A stretch of DNA of 46,871 nucleotides from positions 1 through 46,871 of the forward strand of contig DATIIT010000011.1 of assembly GCA_035479375.1 (NCBI GenBank), written 5' to 3'. The position numbers and the translations under genes are program-made. Within the stretch, counting starts at the first letter, position 1. The number at the start of each line of letters is the position of its first letter. The DNA is from PMNU01 sp035479375 (GTDB lineage Bacteria > Patescibacteriota > Saccharimonadia > Saccharimonadales > UBA4665). This document shows, in pieces, positions 1 to 8,064 of the stretch. The notes below the pieces were generated by a model, which did no database searches, was not told the origin of the DNA, and worked only from the letters and a program-made list of their open reading frames with translations.

Positions 1-1523
1 CCGGCCACGAGCGTGTCCGTTTTGCCCGGCTTCGCGGCCGCCTTTTTGGGCTTGGCCGCGGATTTCGCCGCTGCTTTTGGCTTGGCCGCGGCACTGCTTT
101 TGGCTGGCGCGGCGCTAGCCTTTTTAGGCGTGGCCGCCACCCTTGTTTCAGCCGCCTGGACTGCAGTTTCTGGTGTTGCCACGGCCTCCGCCACATTTGG
201 CGCACTGGGCGTTGGCGCATCTGTCCATTGCCATGAGCCAGCGTCTAGGATCCAAGCCTGCCCCTCTTTTGCGGTGCCATATATATCACTCTGCGACACG
301 GCCACGCCCGCGGCATCAGCCAGGCGCGCCTGCCCGCCCGAATTCGACAAACTCAGCCCGGTATCTGCCGAGAAAAACGCCCTATATGAACCCGGCGCCA
401 GCACTGTCCAGGCCGGGAACACATATGTGTGCACGGTGGTTGTCCCCACCGCCAGTGAATAGCCGCCCACGTCCAGCGCGCTGGCATTGGGGTTATACAG
501 TTCTATAAACTCATCTGTGCTGTCACTCTGGGGCGGCGCGGGGTTAGGGAGGAGCTCGGTGATTTGTGGCGGGAGTAGGCCAGTGCCTGCCCCAGCGTCA
601 CCGATAGCTGGCGAGCCCTGCCCAGCATCCCCTGGGCTGGCGCCGGTGGAGTCGCCGCCACCGGATGGGGCGCCGCCCGCATCTCCGCCTGCGGCACCTC
701 CTGCCGAACCACCTGGCTGGGAGCCGCCCGCGGCAGCCCCGCCCGGCGGCACAGGCACCACACAGCCATCAAAAGGTACGCTAGGGGTAAGTAGATCAGT
801 GCTGGCATTCTCAAACGTACCGCTATTCACCGCGCCCGGTGAGGCCGGTGACGCCAGCCCAAAGTCTATGGAATCAACCTCGCTATCGGCATATACGGCC
901 GTGCCTTGGATGTGGTAACGAGATAAGCTGCTGCCCGCTGGGATCCCTGCAGATGCGTCCTGCAGGAACGGCACGCGGCCGTCCAGCGAATGTGCTTGGG
1001 CGGGAGTAGCATCTTTGGCAATCCCCCACTCCACTTCGTCTATTACCGACGGCACGGGGGTGCACGTGCCGTCCGAGGCGGGCTGTTTGGCAAAGTACAG
1101 CAACCTGATGTGCCCCGCCGCTGCCGAAAGCCCGGCCGTATACCAAACCGAGGCGACGGCCGGCAAATACTGCACAGCCTGGCCGCCACTCGTGTACTGG
1201 CTGGCAGCCACATAGTAGCCGCCTGCAGGGATAACGCCGCTGAGTACGATTGTCCGTAGCGGCGCAGACCAATCTGTGGCCGTGCTACTGGCCACCTGTA
1301 ACTCCCAGGTGTGCGACGACATATCCACTGCTGCACCGGTGTTATTTTTGAGCTCAATGAACTCCTCTGAGGCACTCGAGGCGCTTCCCGGCAGCACCTC
1401 CGTAATGAGCATTGGCGCGGCTGCTAACGCCGGCAGCACCTGTGCTGCCCCATGCGCGGTTGCGGGCAGCCACACTGCCGCCATTTGTACGAAACTAACT
1501 AAAATGTATATGTATTTCTTCAC
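1..1523 (-). CDS. Secreted protein with two lamin-tail domains and Lys/Ala-rich tail (C-terminus outside window)
   Basis: A reading frame of at least 507 codons runs off the left edge without a stop. The GTG at 1523 gives a basic start (V-K-K-Y-I-Y), then a hydrophobic stretch ending near T-A-H-G-A-A, a plausible signal peptide. A TTG at 1541 is also in frame and no Shine-Dalgarno is visible. Two lamin-tail (LTD) signatures are seen: SEEFIELKN at 1344-1370 and DEFIELYNPN at 486-515. A Gly/Pro/Ala linker (about 560-780) separates them. After the second domain the chain becomes Ala/Lys/Pro-rich (about 20-130), like a histone H1 tail. LTD domains are known in secreted and surface bacterial proteins, sometimes with nucleases, but their role is unclear. 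The missing C-terminus may hold a membrane anchor. I am confident of the frame and the LTDs, not of a function. Confidence 0.8.
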   Translation of the reverse strand, partial: MKKYIYILVSFVQMAAVWLPATAHGAAQVLPALAAAPMLITEVLPGSASSASEEFIELKNNTGAAVDMSSHTWELQVASSTATDWSAPLRTIVLSGVIPAGGYYVAASQYTSGGQAVQYLPAVASVWYTAGLSAAAGHIRLLYFAKQPASDGTCTPVPSVIDEVEWGIAKDATPAQAHSLDGRVPFLQDASAGIPAGSSLSRYHIQGTAVYADSEVDSIDFGLASPASPGAVNSGTFENASTDLLTPSVPFDGCVVPVPPGGAAAGGSQPGGSAGGAAGGDAGGAPSGGGDSTGASPGDAGQGSPAIGDAGAGTGLLPPQITELLPNPAPPQSDSTDEFIELYNPNASALDVGGYSLAVGTTTVHTYVFPAWTVLAPGSYRAFFSADTGLSLSNSGGQARLADAAGVAVSQSDIYGTAKEGQAWILDAGSWQWTDAPTPSAPNVAEAVATPETAVQAAETRVAATPKKASAAPAKSSAAAKPKAAAKSAAKPKKAAAKPGKTDTLVA

Positions 1524-1624
1524 GCGGCAGATGCTACCCAAGGCTGCCCAACGATGCAAGCACTTTTTTAAAAATCCACCCGCCGCCTGCCCGAACTACA
1601 CTTTTTACCGCCAGTAACTCGCGC

Positions 1625-1630
1625 TATACT
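1625..1630 (+). promoter_or_regulatory. -10 element of PRC-barrel gene
   Basis: TATACT lies 6 bases before the ATG at 1637, so transcription should begin at or next to the start codon (leaderless mRNA). Only a weak T-rich -35 is visible near 1602-1607. Confidence 0.6.
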
Positions 1631-1636
1631 ACAGGT

Positions 1637-2152
1637 ATGTTACAGCTCAGCAGCATGCTCATTAACCGCCCGGTGCTTAGTTTGCGCACCGGTACGGAGG
1701 TGGCTACCGCGCTCGAGCCCATCATCAACCCCAACAACCTAAAGGTTGAGGGCTTTTTTTGCCAAGACAACCGCAGCCGCGAAGAGCTGGTCTTGGTTGG
1801 CCAAGACGTGCGCGAGATGATGCCGCGCGGCATCATCATTAACGACCACGACGTGCTCGCCCTGCCGCAGGACCTCGTGCGGCTCAACGAGGTACTAAAC
1901 ACTAATTTTGTGCTCATCGGCAAGCAGGTCACCACCGTAGGCGGCCGCAAAGTGGGCAAGGTGAGCGACTACTCCATAGACACAGACAGCATGTACGTCC
2001 AAAAAATCTACGTCACCCAATCGCTGCTAAAGAGTTTTACCGGCAGCACCCTAGCGATAGACCGTAGCCAAATCATAGAAATCACCGACAAACGCATTGT
2101 CGTAACCGACCTAACGGTGAAGGCGGCTTCCCCGGCGCGCGCCGTTGCTTAG
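1637..2152 (+). CDS. PRC-barrel domain protein
   Basis: 171 residues. Two consecutive beta-barrel-like repeats are visible, about residues 8-80 (start M-L-I-N-R-P-V-L-S-L-R-T-G) and 90-160 (V-L-I-G-K-Q-V-T-T-V-G-G-R-K-V-G-K-V-S-D-Y). The second carries the G-x-x-V-G-x-V-x-D pattern of PRC-barrel domains, a fold known from RimM and photosynthetic reaction centre H subunits. There is no signal peptide or membrane segment, so it is probably cytoplasmic. It is transcribed alone, convergent with recX, whose stop lies 12 bases beyond its own stop. The domain call is good; the substrate or RNA partner is unknown. Confidence 0.75.
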   Translation: MLQLSSMLINRPVLSLRTGTEVATALEPIINPNNLKVEGFFCQDNRSREELVLVGQDVREMMPRGIIINDHDVLALPQDLVRLNEVLNTNFVLIGKQVTTVGGRKVGKVSDYSIDTDSMYVQKIYVTQSLLKSFTGSTLAIDRSQIIEITDKRIVVTDLTVKAASPARAVA

Positions 2153-2163
2153 AGATCCGCCGC

Positions 2164-2766
2164 CTAAGGGTCTGTACTTTCGGCCAAAACAGCTTTTATG
2201 TCGTCAAACCCAAAACCTTGCCGCGCCAAGTACTGCATGAGTTTTTGGGCGTCCGGATAGCGCGCGCGTTTTTTTACTACCAGGGCGCGCAGCTGGGCGC
2301 GGTCATCGGCTTCATCGTCTTCTAATGCGGCGCGGATAACGTCGTCGGGGACATGTTTCTGCCGCAGCTCCTGTGCGAGCCGCCGTTTACTGGTATGTTT
2401 GAGCAAGCGGCGGTTTTCCACCCAGGCGCGTGCAAAACTGGCGTCGTCCAGGAGGCCGAGGCCGCGCAGCCGCGCTATTATATCGTTGGCGGCCGCGCCA
2501 TCTACCTGCTTGCGGCGGAAGTATTCACGCAGCTCACCCTCGCTGCGCGGACGCATGGCCACGTAGCGCAGCGCATTGCCGTAGGCTTTGTCCAATCCGG
2601 CGGCCTGCTTGAGTTGCGCCAGTTGCGCCGGGCTGATTTCCTGCCCGCCCACCAGCCTACTGTCTATGAGGCCGCCCTCGCTCAAGCTGAGGGCATACTT
2701 GCCATCTACAAAAACCGAGTAGCGGTCGTGGCGCTTCACCTGCTGCTTGATGGCGGTAATGGTCAT
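2164..2766 (-). CDS. recX: RecX-family regulator of RecA
   Basis: 200 residues, all-helical, with the RecX three-helix repeats: A-Y-G-N-A-L-R-Y-V-A-M-R-P-R-S-E-G-E-L near residue 60, then D-D-A-S-F-A-R-A-W-V-E-N-R-R near 107. RecX binds RecA filaments and limits their activity. It is the last gene of a recA-mazG-recX operon, 46 bases after the MazG-like gene, which supports the assignment. The first 50 residues form a beta-rich extension (Y-S-V-F-V-D-G-K-Y-A-L-S-L-S) also found in several RecX proteins. No strong Shine-Dalgarno was found before the ATG at 2766. Confidence 0.9.
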   Translation of the reverse strand: MTITAIKQQVKRHDRYSVFVDGKYALSLSEGGLIDSRLVGGQEISPAQLAQLKQAAGLDKAYGNALRYVAMRPRSEGELREYFRRKQVDGAAANDIIARLRGLGLLDDASFARAWVENRRLLKHTSKRRLAQELRQKHVPDDVIRAALEDDEADDRAQLRALVVKKRARYPDAQKLMQYLARQGFGFDDIKAVLAESTDP

Positions 2767-2812
2767 GGCTTACATGCGCGGCAGGCGCCCTAGGGGCAGC
2801 GGGGCTAGCCGG

Positions 2813-3136
2813 CTACTTCCATTCCCGCTTTTTATTGCGCTCTTCTTTGCAGCGGAAGGCCTTTTCTAGGTCAACGTCCAGTAGGTTGCAAATGCCCAGC
2901 AAGACAATAAATACGTCGGCGGCTTCATCCTGGACATCGGCGAGCTTGGTGTCGGCGGCAAATTTCATGCCCGCGTGCTTGCGGGCGGCGCGGGCGAGTT
3001 CGCCAGCCTCTTCCAGGAGCAGCATGAAGCGCTGCTGCACCGTGTCTTTTTCAAATCCCCGTTCTAGGACTATTTGGCGCACATAGTGCTGGTAATCGGC
3101 GAGCGTCGCACCTTCTGGCAGGTGTGCGTCACTCAT
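2813..3136 (-). CDS. MazG-like nucleotide pyrophosphohydrolase
   Basis: 107 residues from the ATG at 3136; the frame opens upstream to 3172. The MazG/all-alpha NTP pyrophosphohydrolase pattern is present: a metal-binding E-E-A-G-E-L helix near residue 42, then V-Q-D-E-A-A-D-V-F-I-V-L-L near 68, followed by a C-terminal basic tail. The family hydrolyses (d)NTPs to monophosphate and pyrophosphate and acts as a house-cleaning enzyme. The gene sits between recA and recX on the same strand, suggesting co-expression of nucleotide sanitation with recombination. It is a short single-domain form; the substrate is not predictable. Confidence 0.8.
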   Translation of the reverse strand: MSDAHLPEGATLADYQHYVRQIVLERGFEKDTVQQRFMLLLEEAGELARAARKHAGMKFAADTKLADVQDEAADVFIVLLGICNLLDVDLEKAFRCKEERNKKREWK

Positions 3137-3191
3137 AGCTGCGCTTGTTCCTGGCGTTCTGGGAGTTCCCACATTCTACATACTTGCATTG

Positions 3192-4244
3192 CTACTCCTT
3201 TGGCGAGGCGGCTTCGCGCACTTTCTTGGCAATTTCTTCCATGACCTTGGGGTTTTCTTGCAAGTACACCTTGGCGGCTTCGCGGCCCTGGCCAATTTTG
3301 CCCTCGCCGTAAGCAAACCAGGCGCCGGATTTTTCTACGATGTTGTGCTGCACGGCCAGATCCAGGATGTCGCCGCTGCGGCTAATGCCTTCGTTGTACA
3401 TGATGTCGAATTCGGCCTCGCGGAACGGCGGCGCAATCTTGTTTTTCACCACCTTGACGCGCGTGCGGTTGCCGATGACGCTCTCAGCCTGTTTAATTTG
3501 CCCGATGCGCCGGATGTCCATGCGCACCGAGGCGTAAAATTTGAGCGCGTTGCCGCCGGTAGTCGTCTCTGGGTTGCCAAACATCACGCCGATCTTCATG
3601 CGGATTTGGTTGATGAACACCACCGTGACTTTGCTGCGGTTGATGACGCCGGTGAGCTTGCGCAGCGCCTGGCTCATGAGGCGGGCCTGCAAGCCTGGCA
3701 GCGAGTCGCCCATGTCCCCCTCGATTTCGGCCCGCGGCACCAGCGCTGCCACCGAGTCCACCACAATGATGTCCACAGCGTTGGAGCGCACCAGCGTCTC
3801 CACAATTTCCAGCGCCTGCTCGCCATTGTCTGGCTGGCTGAGCAACAGGTTGTCCACATCCACACCGATGCGCTTGGCATAGGACGGGTCCAGGGCGTGC
3901 TCGGCGTCAATAAAGGCTGCGGTGCCGCCGGTTTTCTGGATTTCGGCAATGGCGTGCAGCGTCAGCGTGGTTTTACCCGAGCTTTCCGGCCCGTAAATTT
4001 CAATAATGCGCCCTCTGGGGATGCCGCCGCCCAGCGCCAAATCCAGCGAGATGCTGCCCGTGGGCGTGGTCTCTACCTTTTGGGCGTAACCTTCGCCGAG
4101 CTTCATGATCGAGCCTTTGCCAAACTGCTTCTCGATCTGTTCCATAGCCATGCCGAGCGCTTTAGCCTTGCCGCTGTCGCCCTCGCTGACCGCCTTCATC
4201 TCGGCCTCTTTGGCCACTTTCCCGTCTTTTGTCTTATCCGCCAT
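3192..4244 (-). CDS. recA: RecA recombinase
   Basis: 350 residues. It forms ATP-dependent filaments on single-stranded DNA for homologous recombination. Walker A is G-P-E-S-S-G-K-T-T (about residues 85-93), with D-I-I-V-V-D-S-V-A-A-L as Walker B, an L2 region containing G-N-P-E-T-T-T-G-G-N-A-L, and a C-terminal lysine-rich domain. The start M-A-D-K at 4244 is chosen because G-G-A-G-G-G lies 7 bases upstream, even though the frame is open much further. About 25 extra residues precede the canonical N-terminal helix. It heads the recA-mazG-recX operon and is divergent from the pilus ATPase gene. I see no SOS box in its promoter. Confidence 0.98.
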   Translation of the reverse strand: MADKTKDGKVAKEAEMKAVSEGDSGKAKALGMAMEQIEKQFGKGSIMKLGEGYAQKVETTPTGSISLDLALGGGIPRGRIIEIYGPESSGKTTLTLHAIAEIQKTGGTAAFIDAEHALDPSYAKRIGVDVDNLLLSQPDNGEQALEIVETLVRSNAVDIIVVDSVAALVPRAEIEGDMGDSLPGLQARLMSQALRKLTGVINRSKVTVVFINQIRMKIGVMFGNPETTTGGNALKFYASVRMDIRRIGQIKQAESVIGNRTRVKVVKNKIAPPFREAEFDIMYNEGISRSGDILDLAVQHNIVEKSGAWFAYGEGKIGQGREAAKVYLQENPKVMEEIAKKVREAASPKE

Positions 4245-4289
4245 ATGGTTACCCTCCGTTACCGTTCGCCTCCACCTGTTTCTGTCGGT

Positions 4290-4295
4290 ATTATA
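4290..4295 (-). promoter_or_regulatory. -10 element of recA
   Basis: TATAAT on the minus strand, 45 bases before the recA ATG. Unlike most promoters here it leaves a real 5' leader with two purine-rich Shine-Dalgarno-like stretches. No well-spaced -35 is visible. Confidence 0.6.
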
Positions 4296-4341
4296 CTCTA
4301 AACCTACTCTGGCCGGCGGGTCAACTGCAAAAGTGACTTTT

Positions 4342-4371
4342 TTGGTTACGCTTACGCTTTTCATATATAAT
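4342..4371 (+). promoter_or_regulatory. Promoter of PilB-like gene
   Basis: TTGGTT (4342-4347), an 18-base spacer and TATAAT (4366-4371), with the ATG at 4381. Transcription should start within a few bases of the start codon. Confidence 0.65.
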
Positions 4372-4380
4372 AAGCCTGGA

Positions 4381-5706
4381 ATGGGTGCGAAAGATTTGTT
4401 TACCGGGCGGCTGCTGGGCAACGCGCAAAAATTTACCGACAAACAGGTTGCCGAAACACTGGTGATGCTCGTGCAGCACGGTGTGGCGCGCGGCGCCAGC
4501 GACATCCACATTGAGCCGCACGAGCGGTTTGTGCTGGTGCGCTACCGCATTGACGGCGCCTTGCACGGCGTGCACAAGCTGCCGCGGCCAGCGCTGCCGG
4601 CGATTTTGGCGCAGCTAAAGGCGCTCGCCGGCCTGCAGGTAGACGAAACTGCCGCGCCGCAAGAGGGCGGCTACGCCCTGGACGTAAACGGCAAACGCGT
4701 CGACGTCCGCGTCTCTACCATGCCGGTGATTAGCGGCGAAAAGGTGGTCCTGCACCTGGGCCTAGAACAAGGCAAGCCATTGCCGCTGGAGGGGCTCGGT
4801 TTTTGGGGCGCCGGCCTAGAGGTGCTGCAAACTGTGTTAGCGCGCCCTCACGGCCTAGTTGTGGTGGCCGCGCCCCGGCATGGCGGCCGGTCCAGCACGC
4901 TCTTTAGCCTTTTGGTTGCGCTCAACAACCCCCTGGTAAGCATCGCCACGGTGGAGGCACACCCCAAGTACCGCTTGGCCGGCATTAACCAAACCTACCT
5001 CTCTGGCGGCATGGCCCCGCACACCAGCCTCTTGGCTGCGCTGAAGCAAGACCCAAATATCGTCATGGTGTCCGACGTGCCGGATAGCGCCACCGCCGGC
5101 CTAGCCGTGCACGCGGCCACCACTGGCCATTTGCTGCTGGCCGGCGTGCACGCCGACGGCGCCATCACCGCCGTGCTCCGGCTACGCGCGGCTGGCGTGG
5201 AGCCGTTTTTGCTGGCAACCGCCTTTAAGGCAGCTGTTGGCCAACGCCTGGTGCGCACCCTGTGCCCGGATTGCCGCGAGCGCTACAACCTCAGCAAAGA
5301 AGAGCAAGCCGAGCTGTCGCTGCGCTTTGGCATCGCCACGGCAGCGGCTTTTAAACGCGTACACGAACTGGAACGCTCTGTGGCGCCGGGCATCTTCGGC
5401 GACGTCAAGCAGCTCAGCAGCACGCCGTCGGCCATCACGTCGCTCTGGCGGGCAAGCAGCACCGGCTGCGACACCTGCGAACGCACCGGTTACAATGGCC
5501 GCACGGCCATCACCGAAGTCCTGCCAGCCAACGCGGCGCTCCAAAAGGCACTGCTTGCCCGGGATACACCCAGCATTTCGGAGCTCCAGGCCATCGCCGT
5601 CAAAGAAGGGTTTGTGCCGATGGCGCTCGACGGCCTGGTGAAGGCGCTCCGCGGCGAGACAACCATAGGCGAGGTGCTCCACGCCGTCGCCCCAGACGCC
5701 GCTTGA
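4381..5706 (+). CDS. Type IV pilus ATPase PilB/GspE-like, degenerate P-loop
   Basis: 441 residues. The secretion-ATPase N-domain is clear (G-A-S-D-I-H-I-E-P near 38-46, V-R-Y-R-I-D-G-A-L near 53-61). The C-terminal tetracysteine site is intact (C-P-D-C at 295-298 and a later C-D-T-C). The catalytic centre is altered: the P-loop reads A-P-R-H-G-G-R-S-S-T (164-173), with Arg at the invariant Lys (R170). The Walker B box, normally G-E-I-R-D, reads S-D-V-P-D (231-235). The His box survives (T-G-H-L-L-L-A-G-V-H-A-D-G). The family powers pilus extension from the cytoplasm. This member may be a non-hydrolysing or weakly active partner of a canonical PilB elsewhere. It is directly upstream of a prepilin gene. 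Confidence 0.88.
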   Translation: MGAKDLFTGRLLGNAQKFTDKQVAETLVMLVQHGVARGASDIHIEPHERFVLVRYRIDGALHGVHKLPRPALPAILAQLKALAGLQVDETAAPQEGGYALDVNGKRVDVRVSTMPVISGEKVVLHLGLEQGKPLPLEGLGFWGAGLEVLQTVLARPHGLVVVAAPRHGGRSSTLFSLLVALNNPLVSIATVEAHPKYRLAGINQTYLSGGMAPHTSLLAALKQDPNIVMVSDVPDSATAGLAVHAATTGHLLLAGVHADGAITAVLRLRAAGVEPFLLATAFKAAVGQRLVRTLCPDCRERYNLSKEEQAELSLRFGIATAAAFKRVHELERSVAPGIFGDVKQLSSTPSAITSLWRASSTGCDTCERTGYNGRTAITEVLPANAALQKALLARDTPSISELQAIAVKEGFVPMALDGLVKALRGETTIGEVLHAVAPDAA

Positions 5707-5730
5707 CCACCCACCCAGCACCGCTATAAT
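5703..5730 (+). promoter_or_regulatory. Promoter of prepilin gene
   Basis: TTGACC (5703-5708) overlaps the stop of the preceding gene, followed by 16 bases and TATAAT (5725-5730). The ATG at 5738 is 7 bases further, so the mRNA is probably leaderless. Confidence 0.7.
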
Positions 5731-5737
5731 CAGACAT

Positions 5738-6220
5738 ATGAAAATACGCAAACGCCCCGAAGGCGGATTTACGGTTATTGAGCTGCTCGTCGTCATCGTT
5801 ATAGTGTGCATGCTCGGGGCATTTGTGGGGCTCGCGTACAGCGGCGTGCAAACTAAGCACCGCAACGCCGAACGCCAAAACGACATCGATCAACTCAAAA
5901 GCCAGCTGGAAGATTACTATGCCGAGGCCACCAATTACCCTACCCTCGCTAACCTCAACGACTTTGCCTGGCGCGCCGCCCACCTGAAACATGTGGGCAC
6001 AGACACCTTCCGCGACCCCAGCTGGAAGGCGTCCATAGCGGCCTGCACTGCCAAAGCCCAGCCCGTCCCCGCTACTAGCCCCACCGCCGACTGCTACAGC
6101 TACCAAGTGACCGGCCCAGATGGCAGCCCCTGCGACAACGCCGCCACCATGTGCGCCCACTACACTCTCACGGCCACGCTCGAGGGCGGCGAAAAGTACG
6201 TCAAGACCAGCCTCAACTAG
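5738..6220 (+). CDS. Type IV prepilin-like protein
   Basis: 160 residues with a class III signal: M-K-I-R-K-R-P-E-G-G cleaved before F-T-V-I-E-L-L. The Glu at mature position 5 and the long hydrophobic helix (V-V-I-V-I-V-C-M-L-G-A-F-V-G-L-A) follow the rule for pilins and minor pseudopilins. A heptad-like region (residues 45-70) leads to a globular head with four cysteines, probably two disulfides. A prepilin peptidase would cleave after Gly10 and the subunit would insert in the membrane, then enter a pilus fibre. It lies 31 bases after the PilB-like gene but has its own promoter. Its place as major or minor pilin cannot be told. Confidence 0.9.
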   Translation: MKIRKRPEGGFTVIELLVVIVIVCMLGAFVGLAYSGVQTKHRNAERQNDIDQLKSQLEDYYAEATNYPTLANLNDFAWRAAHLKHVGTDTFRDPSWKASIAACTAKAQPVPATSPTADCYSYQVTGPDGSPCDNAATMCAHYTLTATLEGGEKYVKTSLN

Positions 6221-6294
6221 GCCTGGAAGTACTAAGCCCGGGAACGGGCGCCCAATAACTGGCACGCAGTAATGCGGCTATCGCGCCGGCCGGC

Positions 6295-7008
6295 TTACGG
6301 CTTAAGCGGCGGGTTGTTGGTGGTTATTGTAGCCGCGCCGCCGGTATTCTGCACATTGCGGCGCTCTTCCAGGAAATGCTCATGGATTTCCAGGATTTTG
6401 CGGGCGTACTCGTTGGGGTTGGGGCAGTACGGGAAAATAAATTTGGAGCGCTCGCCAGCCGTCTCCACCTTGAGCGTCCCAAAATTGAACATATGCGGGA
6501 TGATGCCATCCTGGTTTACGGTGACGTCCTCCAGGTTTTCCATGCTGAGCTGCGAAACCTGGCGGTTAAAAAGGCTGCTTTGCACAATTTGGGTGATGCT
6601 GTCTGTAGTAATAACCCACTCGTTCTGCCAATATACAGAGGTAGCCACGCCCAAAATGAGCACCAAAAGTGCCACCACCAGTACCAGGCCGCCAACCACA
6701 ATAGCCATGCCATTGCCGTTGTTATACTGGCCCAGCAGGCTGGGCAGCAGCAAAAACGCCACCACGGCAGCAATGGCAATGCCTATCACCGCAGCCACAT
6801 ACAGCTGGATAATGCCGAACGGGTGGCGCTTCACATTGGCAACGATCTGCTCGCCCTGCTGCAGTACAACCATGGGGTGCACGCCGGGCTCTTTGGGGCG
6901 CTCGTACTCGCCTTTATAGGCGCTGTCCTGCGGCTCCTGGCCAGGGGCGGGTGGCTGCCAGGGCTGCGGCGTGGGGTTGGGTTGGGGTTGGGGGTTTTGC
7001 GGATCCAT
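6295..7008 (-). CDS. Membrane protein with bacterial PH domain
   Basis: 237 residues. The N-terminus is Pro/Gln-rich and disordered (1-45). Two hydrophobic segments follow (about 68-90 and 102-127). The C-terminal part (V-Y-W-Q-N-E-W-V-I-T-T-D-S-I near 128, then Q-V-S-Q-L-S-M-E-N-L-E-D-V-T-V) matches the YdbS/bPH2 pattern, in which a PH-like barrel follows a pair of membrane helices. Such proteins sit in the cytoplasmic membrane with the barrel inside; their ligands are mostly unknown. It is convergent with the prepilin gene and downstream of ruvB. Confidence 0.8.
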   Translation of the reverse strand: MDPQNPQPQPNPTPQPWQPPAPGQEPQDSAYKGEYERPKEPGVHPMVVLQQGEQIVANVKRHPFGIIQLYVAAVIGIAIAAVVAFLLLPSLLGQYNNGNGMAIVVGGLVLVVALLVLILGVATSVYWQNEWVITTDSITQIVQSSLFNRQVSQLSMENLEDVTVNQDGIIPHMFNFGTLKVETAGERSKFIFPYCPNPNEYARKILEIHEHFLEERRNVQNTGGAATITTNNPPLKP

Positions 7009-7019
7009 ATAGTGGCTCT

Positions 7020-7025
7020 ATTATA
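7020..7025 (-). promoter_or_regulatory. -10 element of PH-domain gene, overlapping ruvB stop
   Basis: TATAAT on the minus strand contains the TAA stop of ruvB (7021-7023). The ATG at 7008 is 11 bases away, giving a very short leader or none. Confidence 0.6.
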
Positions 7026-8064
7026 GCAAATTGGCCTGGTCTTCGGTGTGGTGTGGCGTGCGGCCCAGGTGCTGGTACGTTTTGGGCGTCACTTTGCGGC
7101 CGCGGGGGGTGCGCTCCAGCAGGCCGATTTGCATCAGGTACGGCTCGTAAAAATCCTCAATAGTGCTGCGCTCTTCGGCGGTCAGCGCCGCCAGCGTTTC
7201 CACGCCCACCGGCCCGCCTTTGTAATTGTCGATGATGGCCAGCAGCAGCATGCGGTCAGCCGGATCAAGGCCCAGCTCGTCCACTTCCAACAGTTGCAGC
7301 GCGCGGCGGCTAATGACCGTGTCGATGATACCGTCGCCGTTCACGTCGGCGTAGTCGCGCACCCGCTTGAGCAACCGGTTGGCGATGCGCGGCGTCAGGC
7401 GCGAGCGGGCGGCCAGCTCGGCCGCGGCCTCGGCGGCGATGCGCACTTCCAAAATGACGGCGGCGCGCTCAATAATCTGCTGGATTTCTGCCGGCTTGTA
7501 AAATTCCAGGCGGTGGATCAGGCCAAAGCGGTCACGCAAGGGAGCAGCCAAATTGCCGGTGCGCGTGGTGGCGCCAATAAGCGTAAACTTGGGCAGATCC
7601 AGCCGCAGCGAGCGGGCGCCCGGCCCCTTGCCCAGCATAATGTCCAGCTTGTAATCCTCCATGGCCGAGTACAGCACCTCTTCCACGGTGCGGTTCAGGC
7701 GATGGATTTCGTCGATGAACAAAATGTCGCCGTCGGCCAGGTTGGTGAGTAGGCTGGCCAGGTCGCCGGCGCGCTCAATGGCCGGGCCAGAGGTGATGCG
7801 GATTTGCGCGCCCATCTCGTTGGCAATTACGCTGGCCATGGTGGTTTTACCCAGGCCCGGCGGGCCGTACAGCAGGATGTGGTCTAGTGCCTCGCCCCGT
7901 TTTTTGGCCGCGGTAATCGCCAGCTGCAAGTTTTTTTTGAGCCGCTCCTGGCCGATGTAATTGGCAAAATCGCGCGGGCGCAGCGAGTTGTCCAGCTCCT
8001 GCTCCTCTTGCTGGCCATCGGCGTCAGCGCTAGCAGCAGTGCTTACAATGCGCTCGACCGCCAT
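7021..8064 (-). CDS. ruvB: Holliday junction branch-migration ATPase RuvB
   Basis: 347 residues, the usual RuvB length. Walker A is G-P-P-G-L-G-K-T-T (67-75), Walker B is I-D-E-I-H-R (117-122), and sensor 1 is G-A-T-T-R-T-G. The C-terminal winged-helix domain holds P-Y-L-M-Q-I-G-L-L-E-R-T-P-R-G-R, which contacts DNA. RuvB hexamers pump DNA through junctions held by RuvA. A Gln/Glu-rich N-terminal extension of about 25 residues precedes the AAA+ core. Its ATG shares one base with the ruvA stop (TAATG), so the two are translationally coupled. Confidence 0.98.
   Translation of the reverse strand: MAVERIVSTAASADADGQQEEQELDNSLRPRDFANYIGQERLKKNLQLAITAAKKRGEALDHILLYGPPGLGKTTMASVIANEMGAQIRITSGPAIERAGDLASLLTNLADGDILFIDEIHRLNRTVEEVLYSAMEDYKLDIMLGKGPGARSLRLDLPKFTLIGATTRTGNLAAPLRDRFGLIHRLEFYKPAEIQQIIERAAVILEVRIAAEAAAELAARSRLTPRIANRLLKRVRDYADVNGDGIIDTVISRRALQLLEVDELGLDPADRMLLLAIIDNYKGGPVGVETLAALTAEERSTIEDFYEPYLMQIGLLERTPRGRKVTPKTYQHLGRTPHHTEDQANLL

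Noticed and set aside
4245..4330. SOS box upstream of recA
   Set aside because: No GAAC-N4-GTTC or CTGT-N8-ACAG palindrome is present near the promoter.
6236..6249. GCCCG-GGAA-CGGGC hairpin after the prepilin gene as terminator
   Set aside because: The stem is short and no T-run follows on either strand.
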